DNA from: Bacillota bacterium | Lineage (GTDB): Bacteria; Bacillota_A; Clostridia; Peptostreptococcales; Anaerovoracaceae | Direction of reading: 5' to 3' | Assembly (NCBI GenBank): GCA_017457585.1 | Contig: JAFTHD010000058.1 | Location: 1-5,501 of the forward strand | DNA length: 5,501 nt | Shown here: one piece after another, positions 1-5,501 of the stretch | Layout: each line of letters begins with the position of its first letter | Numbering within the stretch: the stretch's first letter is position 1 | Translations under genes and position numbers: made by a program | The notes under the pieces: generated by a model | What the model was told of the DNA's origin: nothing | Databases searched by the model: none | The model's input: the letters and a program-made list of their open reading frames with translations, nothing else

Positions 1-571
1 AAAACCAGTCTGGATAAGTGTTGAGGAACTCCACTATCTTTTTTTGGAAAAATCGATAGTTGCTGGCATAACTACTTTTTTCAGCATCAGTTACAATTCC
101 TGTTTTCAGTATATTTAAGAACTCCCCCTTTTCCTTGTCCGTCGCAACCTCTGAATCAATCTTTAGAGCCGACTTATCAGGATCACCAAATTCATCTGTC
201 TTCCAAATACACTGTTCAATGAACTTGCTGGTCTTGACTGCCTTATCATTCCTCATGTTTCCGTACTTATCATAGAAGGCTCTTAGTAGTAGCATAAGCG
301 TGGTAAGCCTCTGCTGACCATCGATAATTTCCAGTTTCCCATCATCGTTCTTGAAGGTAACAATTGGCCCGAGGAAGTATTCATCGCTTTCGCTATTAAA
401 CTTGTCGCAGTTGCTATCTGGAAATGCAAACAGAAACAAATCATCCCATAGCGTCTGGCATTCTTTCTCAGTCCACGCATATGGTCTTTGATAATCTGGA
501 ATTAAAAAATCTGATTTCTTCTCACTAAAAAGCGTACGAATGCTTTTCTGATCAATATTTAACTTTGACAT
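1..571 (-). CDS. DUF262 (GmrSD-like) domain protein, N-terminal part, cut by window edge
   Basis: The minus strand reads openly from an ATG at 571 to the window edge, giving 190 residues with no stop. Two hallmarks of DUF262 are visible. IPDYQRPYAW lies at residues 24-33 and IIDGQQRLTTL at 82-92; the DGQQR part is the ParB/sulfiredoxin-like nucleotide-binding motif. DUF262 forms the GmrS half of the type IV restriction enzyme GmrSD and also occurs in BrxU, SspE and many uncharacterised proteins, often followed by a DUF1524 HNH nuclease domain. That C-terminal half would lie to the left of the window, so nuclease activity is not shown here. AAGGAG at 583-588 sits 11 bases before the ATG and fixes the start. 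An ATG at 580-582 is out of frame and touches the Shine-Dalgarno. The gene is more AT-rich than its neighbours and uses codons such as CTA, TTA and AGA freely, which suggests transfer. The family call is firm; a defence role is inferred. Confidence 0.88.
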   Translation of the reverse strand, partial: MSKLNIDQKSIRTLFSEKKSDFLIPDYQRPYAWTEKECQTLWDDLFLFAFPDSNCDKFNSESDEYFLGPIVTFKNDDGKLEIIDGQQRLTTLMLLLRAFYDKYGNMRNDKAVKTSKFIEQCIWKTDEFGDPDKSALKIDSEVATDKEKGEFLNILKTGIVTDAEKSSYASNYRFFQKKIVEFLNTYPDWF

Positions 572-652
572 TTCTGTTTCATCTCCTTATTATACACTTC
601 AATTCTTCTCTTTATTCTTGCTATGATGCTTGTAATACAGCTCCCCATAAAA
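572..652 (-). other. Intergenic gap between methyltransferase gene and DUF262 gene
   Basis: This is the longest non-coding stretch in the window and separates the housekeeping operon from the DUF262 gene. It is AT-rich. I see no GC-rich hairpin followed by a T-run, so there is no convincing intrinsic terminator for the operon. A perfect TATAAT occurs at 589-594 on the minus strand, but it has no matching -35 element and would place the transcription start inside or next to the Shine-Dalgarno. Whether the DUF262 gene is read through from the operon or has its own promoter is therefore undecided. Confidence 0.6.
583..588 (-). promoter_or_regulatory. Shine-Dalgarno of the DUF262 gene
   Basis: On the minus strand this reads AAGGAG, 11 bases before the ATG at 571. 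It is the strongest ribosome-binding signal in the 81-base gap and supports independent translation of this gene rather than coupling to the methyltransferase gene upstream. Confidence 0.75.
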
Positions 653-1872
653 CTATATATAGAATTCTTTCTTAGCTCCTTCATAGCAGGCGCATCTATA
701 AGCTCCGCCTTCGCTGCTGCTTACCCTTTCTAATAAGGTGCAACATTCGCAATGCTTCGTCATCGCGAAATTGTCAAATGGCTTGATCGTCCTCACCTTG
801 TAGCCGTAATACTGCATGTAATACAGGTTATCTGCCAGCGTCTTCGGGTTGCAGGATATGTAGACGATCTGATCCACACCGTAGCTTATGATCTTGTCCA
901 TAGCGTCCGTGGACATGCCGACACGAGGCGGATCCACGACGATTACATCCGGCCTGTCCGGAAGCGTCTCAAGCACCTTAAAGACATCCCCTGCGATAAA
1001 CTCGCAGTTTTTCAGTCCGTTCAGCTCTGCGTTCACCTTGGCCGACTCAATGGCACCCTCGTTGATATCGATGCCGATTACGTGCGCCGCTTTGCGCGCC
1101 AGTACCTGCGAAATGGTTCCCGTCCCGCAGTAAAGATCGAACACATTTTTGTTCTCAAAATCATCGATCAACCCTATTCCGTAAGAATAGAGATTCTCGA
1201 TTGCCTCCACGTTCGTCTGGAAGAATGCAAAAGCGCTGACCTTAAATGAAAGCCCGAAGATCTCTTCCATATAATAATCTCTTCCATGAAGCACTCTCAG
1301 CTCATCGCAGTATACGGCGTCCGCAAGCCTGTCGTTAATCGTTCGAAGTACGCCCACGACCTTGTGCTCCAGAGGCAGAGCCAGAATCATATCCCGGTAT
1401 CCTTCCTCATCAAATCCTTCCTCTGAAGACGTACAGATATTTACCAGAAGTTCCCTCGTTCTCACGCCGCGCCTTACGATCAGATGGCGCATAAGCCCCT
1501 TGTGGGTTCTCTTGTGATAGTGGCTGTAGCCCCTCTCCTTAACGAAGTCCAGGGTTGCACTGAGCACCTTGTTAAAATCCTCGTGGATGAGCTGACATTC
1601 GTCTACTGTGACGATGGACATGAAATGCCCCTTCTTGTGCATACCCAGAGTGGTTTCGCCGCCCTTTTCCATGTCCCCGAAGGTGTACTCCATCTTATTT
1701 CTGTATCTGTACTGGCATGGTGCAGGTTCAATCGGCAGAAGGCCGTCGTGATCGATATGTTTTCTCTCGATAAGGCCTCTGACTTCACCGAACTTGTTGC
1801 TAAGCTGTTCCTCATAGGGCACGCCCTGATAGGTACAGCCGCCGCAGTTTTTATATTCTTTGCAAATTTCCA

Positions 1873-1873
<1 letters not shown>
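653..1873 (-). CDS. rlmD: TrmA/RumA-family 23S rRNA (uracil-C5)-methyltransferase, TRAM-less
   Basis: This cytoplasmic enzyme transfers a methyl group from S-adenosylmethionine to C5 of a uridine, most likely in 23S rRNA. Of its 406 residues, C4, C10, C13 (Cx5CGGC) and C93 match the four ligands of the RumA [4Fe-4S] cluster. The SAM-binding region includes FFQTN (217-221) and DLYCGTGT (246-253), followed by VDPPR (313-317). C341 in SCNP is the expected nucleophile and E376 in HCECC the expected general base. The N-terminal TRAM domain of RumA is absent, and an in-frame stop at 1889-1891 rules out a simple upstream start. The tail after LLERV carries about 23 extra residues with C394 and C396. 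The ATG overlaps the tgt stop by one base (TAATG), and GGGAG at 1880-1884 lies six bases upstream. The family is certain; the exact target (U1939, U747 or both, as for Bacillus RlmCD) cannot be read from sequence. Confidence 0.88.
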
Positions 1874-3009
<1,136 letters not shown>

Positions 3010-3015
3010 TTAATC

Positions 3016-4065
3016 CTATTCTATAAACATAGCATCCCCATAGCTGAAAAATCTGTATTTTTCCCTGATTGCCTCTTCGTATACTTCCAGAATCTTTTCC
3101 CTGTCGTAAAGAGCGGAAATCAGCATAAGAAGCGTGGACTTAGGCAGGTGGAAATTGGTAATGAGGCTATCTACGATTTTGAACTCGTAACCGGGATAGA
3201 TAAAAATATCGGTGCTCCCCTCTCCTGCCTTAACCTGCATGCAGCCTGCTTCCTCATCGTAAAAGGCCGCGCTTTCAACGGTTCTGGTCGATGTTGTTCC
3301 AACGCTTATGATTCTCCTACCCTCGCGCTTTGCCCTGTTGATTGCGGCTGCACTATTTGCGTCTATGGAATATTCCTCAAAGTGCATGGAATGTTCCTCA
3401 ATGTTATCAACCTTTACAGGTCTGAAGGTTCCTATTCCCACGTGCAATGTCACGTAGACCAGTTCCACACCCTTTGCCTCCGCTGCCGCAAGGAGTTCCT
3501 TTGTAAAATGCAGCCCTGCAGTTGGTGCAGCCACCGATCCTTCATCCCTGCAGTACACGGTCTGGTACCTGTCTTTATCGTCCTCTATGCTCTCCCTCTG
3601 AATATACGGCGGAAGGGGCATGCTCCCCACTTCTTCCAGACGCTCCATGAAGATTCCGTCGTACTCGAATCTGGCTATCCTCGTCCCGTCATCGCCGTAA
3701 CCGGTTATCTCCGCTTTGAGAAGCGGGTGCTCCGAGAACACCACTCTATCTCCTGGTTTCAGTCTCCTGCCCGGTCTGACCATGGTTTCCCAGTCATCTC
3801 CCGAAATTCTCTTGATCAGGAGAAACTCCACCTTTGCGCCCGTTTCTTCCTTAACGCCGAAAAGTCGTGCCGGCAAGACCTTTGAGTTGTTGAGCACCAT
3901 CAGATCACCTGGTCTAAGGTACTCCAAAATATCATAAAAATGCTTGTGCTCAGTCTTTCCACTATCCCTATGAACAACAAGAAGCCTGGAGCAGTCCCGT
4001 TTGTCTGCAGGCTTCTGTGCTATCAGTTCTTCCGGAAGATAGTAATCAAAATCCGTTATCTTCAT
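3016..4065 (-). CDS. queA: S-adenosylmethionine:tRNA ribosyltransferase-isomerase (QueA)
   Basis: QueA acts right after Tgt in queuosine synthesis. It transfers and rearranges the ribosyl part of S-adenosylmethionine onto preQ1 in tRNA, giving epoxyqueuosine. The 349 residues are full length for the family and show its conserved blocks in order: [13 protein letters not shown] (58-70), [10 protein letters not shown] (179-188), [13 protein letters not shown] (205-217), HSMHFE (225-230), [12 protein letters not shown] (254-265), [17 protein letters not shown] (303-319) and [12 protein letters not shown] (337-348). The ATG overlaps the ruvB stop as ATGA, a four-base overlap typical of translational coupling, and GAGG at 4077-4080 lies 11 bases upstream. 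The pairing with tgt directly downstream supports a working preQ1-to-epoxyqueuosine route. The genes for preQ1 synthesis and for the final epoxide reduction are not in the window. Confidence 0.97.
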   Translation of the reverse strand: MKITDFDYYLPEELIAQKPADKRDCSRLLVVHRDSGKTEHKHFYDILEYLRPGDLMVLNNSKVLPARLFGVKEETGAKVEFLLIKRISGDDWETMVRPGRRLKPGDRVVFSEHPLLKAEITGYGDDGTRIARFEYDGIFMERLEEVGSMPLPPYIQRESIEDDKDRYQTVYCRDEGSVAAPTAGLHFTKELLAAAEAKGVELVYVTLHVGIGTFRPVKVDNIEEHSMHFEEYSIDANSAAAINRAKREGRRIISVGTTSTRTVESAAFYDEEAGCMQVKAGEGSTDIFIYPGYEFKIVDSLITNFHLPKSTLLMLISALYDREKILEVYEEAIREKYRFFSYGDAMFIE

Positions 4066-5111
4066 ATGTTCTTCATCCTCAACTGATCTTCATCCTCTTT
4101 GTCGTATTCTATTCCCAAATGTCTGTATGCCATTTCAGAGACCATGCGCCCCTTCTGCGTCCTGTGAAGGAATCCTGCCTGAATCAGGTAAGGCTCGTAG
4201 ACATCCTCAATGGTCACCCTTTCCTCTCCTATGGAGGCCGCTATGGTCTCGATTCCAACAGGTCCGCCGTTAAACCTCTCTATGATTGTCCTCAGAATCT
4301 CCCTGTCAAGATGCTCAAGACCCATTCCATCTACGCCCAGTGCAACGAGAGCCTGCCTCGTAATATCGAGGGTGATGTTCCCCTCGCCTCTTACCTGCGC
4401 GAAGTCTCTCACGCGCTTTAACATTCTGTTTGCAACCCTCGGCGTTCCTCTCGACCTCATAGCCATCTCTGTCAGTGACTCATCGTCAATCGGCACGTCG
4501 AGAAGTCCTGCAGACCTTGAAATGATCGTCTTCAGCTCGTCCGTTCCGTACATCTCAAATTTAAGATTGACCCCGAATCTGTCTCTCAAAGGTGCGCTGA
4601 GACTTCCGGCTCTTGTGGTTGCGCCGATGAGCGTGAACTTTGCGATATCCAGCCTGATCGATCTGGCAGAAGGGCCTTTGCCGATCACGATGTCCAGAGC
4701 GTAGTCCTCCATTGCCGAATACAAAACTTCCTCGACGGATCGGTTGAGCCTGTGTATCTCATCGATGAAAAGGACGTCGTTTTCATTGAGATTCGTTAGT
4801 ATCGCCGCAAGATCCCCCGCTCTGCTTATTGCAGGTCCCGAAGTGATCCTGAGATCCACGCCCATCTCGTTTGCGATAATGCCGGCGAGGGTTGTCTTAC
4901 CAAGCCCCGGCGGACCATAAAAAAGCACGTGATCCAGAGGCTCTCCACGCAGCTTTGCAGCTTCTATGAAAATCTTCAGATTGTCCGTTGCCTTCTTCTG
5001 TCCTATATATTCTGCAAGCGTCTGCGGTCTCAGGGTGAACTCGCTTCTTTCCTCCCCTGCGCCCAGCTCTGCAGCAGTGATTCTTTCTCCGTATTCCATA
5101 CCGTATTCCAT
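4062..5111 (-). CDS. ruvB: Holliday junction branch migration ATPase RuvB
   Basis: RuvB is the hexameric AAA+ motor that, loaded by RuvA, pumps DNA through Holliday junctions during recombinational repair. The 349-residue protein has Walker [10 protein letters not shown] (66-74), Walker B LFIDEIH (114-120), sensor 1 GATTRAG (163-169), the arginine finger R176 in LRDRFG, sensor 2 R225 in GTPRVANR, and the C-terminal winged-helix region from about 280 with [10 protein letters not shown] and the conserved [10 protein letters not shown] stretch (313-322). The first eight residues are a perfect repeat, MEYGMEYG, from a 12-base tandem duplication that also doubles the start codon. AAGGA at 5119-5123 is seven bases from the first ATG and 19 from the second, so the first is chosen. 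The gap to ruvA is 15 bases, and the stop overlaps the queA start. Nothing suggests loss of function. Confidence 0.98.
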   Translation of the reverse strand: MEYGMEYGERITAAELGAGEERSEFTLRPQTLAEYIGQKKATDNLKIFIEAAKLRGEPLDHVLFYGPPGLGKTTLAGIIANEMGVDLRITSGPAISRAGDLAAILTNLNENDVLFIDEIHRLNRSVEEVLYSAMEDYALDIVIGKGPSARSIRLDIAKFTLIGATTRAGSLSAPLRDRFGVNLKFEMYGTDELKTIISRSAGLLDVPIDDESLTEMAMRSRGTPRVANRMLKRVRDFAQVRGEGNITLDITRQALVALGVDGMGLEHLDREILRTIIERFNGGPVGIETIAASIGEERVTIEDVYEPYLIQAGFLHRTQKGRMVSEMAYRHLGIEYDKEDEDQLRMKNI

Positions 5112-5112
5112 A
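5089..5112 (-). repeat. 12-base perfect tandem duplication at the ruvB start
   Basis: Two identical copies of TATGGAATACGG (minus strand) lie at 5101-5112 and 5089-5100. Each contains an in-frame ATG, so the duplication encodes MEYGMEYG and gives ruvB two possible start codons. It adds four residues to the variable N-terminus without changing the frame. Confidence 0.95.
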
Positions 5113-5118
5113 CCCGGT

Positions 5119-5123
5119 TCCTT
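5119..5123 (-). promoter_or_regulatory. Shine-Dalgarno of ruvB
   Basis: The minus strand reads AAGGA within a longer GGAAGGAA run, seven bases from the first ruvB ATG (5111) and 19 from the duplicated ATG (5099). This favours initiation at the first copy. The site lies in the 15-base gap after the ruvA stop. Confidence 0.7.
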
Positions 5124-5126
5124 CCG

Positions 5127-5501
5127 CTAAAAGAGATTCTTTAACGCCTTCTTGATATACTCTTCAGATGTGAGATCCGTTTCCTTTACAGGAGCCAGTG
5201 CGCTCGTAGCCTCGCCTCTGCTGTATCCCAAAGCGATCAGTGCTTCGATGGCCTCACGTCTTCCGTTTCCTGCCTGCGGTGCTCCGTCTCCGCCCGTTGC
5301 CGCTTCAGCTTCCATCACCTCTGCTCCGTCAAGCTTGAACTTATCCTTGAGTTCAAGGACGATCCTCTCTGCGGTCTTCTTCCCTATTCCGTTTGCTCTC
5401 GTCAGCGATTTTGAATCCTCAAAGGCGATCGCCTGCTCCAGCTCTTCGAGGGTGAAGGCAGAAAGTATGGCGATGCCGGCCTTTGCACCGACGCCGCTCA
5501 C
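5127..5501 (-). CDS. ruvA: Holliday junction branch migration protein RuvA, C-terminal part
   Basis: RuvA binds the four-way Holliday junction as a tetramer and recruits RuvB. Only the last 124 or so residues are in the window, against about 200 for the family. The N-terminal OB-fold domain lies beyond the right edge, and the GTG at 5501-5499 is an internal valine codon rather than a start. Two helix-hairpin-helix motifs are visible: VSGVGAK at the first residues and ANGIGKKTAERIVLELKDKF at about 36-55. They are followed by an Ala/Gly-rich linker (about 59-80) and the small C-terminal domain III that contacts RuvB (REAIEALIALGYSRGEA, 82-98), ending in ALKNLF. The stop is TAG, 15 bases before ruvB. 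Identity is certain from the motifs and the adjacent ruvB. Confidence 0.96.
   Translation of the reverse strand: MSGVGAKAGIAILSAFTLEELEQAIAFEDSKSLTRANGIGKKTAERIVLELKDKFKLDGAEVMEAEAATGGDGAPQAGNGRREAIEALIALGYSRGEATSALAPVKETDLTSEEYIKKALKNLF

Noticed and set aside
283..480. Minus-strand 65-codon open frame at the left end
   Set aside because: It lies in another frame of the DUF262 gene, whose own frame carries the conserved IPDYQRPYAW and DGQQR motifs.
559..582. Seven-codon mini open frame (ATG at 582) overlapping the DUF262 start, as a possible leader peptide
   Set aside because: Its ATG directly touches the Shine-Dalgarno, leaving no spacer, so initiation there is unlikely.
589..594. TATAAT as a promoter -10 box for the DUF262 gene
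   Set aside because: No -35-like sequence occurs 16-18 bases upstream, and transcription would begin at or inside the AAGGAG ribosome-binding site. It is not called as a promoter feature without mapping data.
609..645. Imperfect inverted repeat GCTGTAT...ATAGC in the gap as a terminator
   Set aside because: The stem is only about five pairs, includes a wobble, and is not followed by a T-run.

Overview
The window is a compact minus-strand gene cluster from what looks like a member of the Bacillota, probably class Clostridia. That placement is inferred from gene order and protein character: ruvA-ruvB-queA-tgt in tight succession is common in Clostridia and relatives. The ribosome-binding sites are strong and purine-rich (AGGAG type), and a TrmA-family RNA methyltransferase keeps its iron-sulfur cysteines. 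Genus cannot be read from this sequence.

Layout in transcription order, right to left: the C-terminal part of ruvA (5501-5127, cut by the window edge), ruvB (5111-4062), queA (4065-3016), tgt (2991-1873), an rlmD/TrmA-family 23S rRNA m5U methyltransferase (1873-653), an 81-base gap (652-572), then the N-terminal 190 codons of a DUF262 (GmrSD-like) protein running off the left edge (571-1). The first five genes are separated by 15 bases, a 4-base ATGA overlap, 24 bases and a 1-base TAATG overlap. They have no visible internal terminator, so they very likely form one translationally coupled operon.

Functionally the operon has two parts. RuvA and RuvB make the Holliday-junction branch-migration motor. 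QueA and Tgt carry out consecutive late steps of queuosine synthesis on tRNA, and the last gene methylates a uridine in RNA, most likely 23S rRNA. All key catalytic and metal-binding residues are visible in the intact genes, which appear functional.

The left end differs. The DUF262 gene is clearly more AT-rich (the first 120 bases hold 40 G+C, against 38 of 60 in one sampled stretch of the methyltransferase gene) and has an accessory, defence-associated domain. It may mark the edge of an accessory island next to the conserved operon. It is the only part of the window with real potential for something undescribed, and most of that locus lies outside the window. No RNA gene, mobile element, CRISPR array or convincing intrinsic terminator was found.
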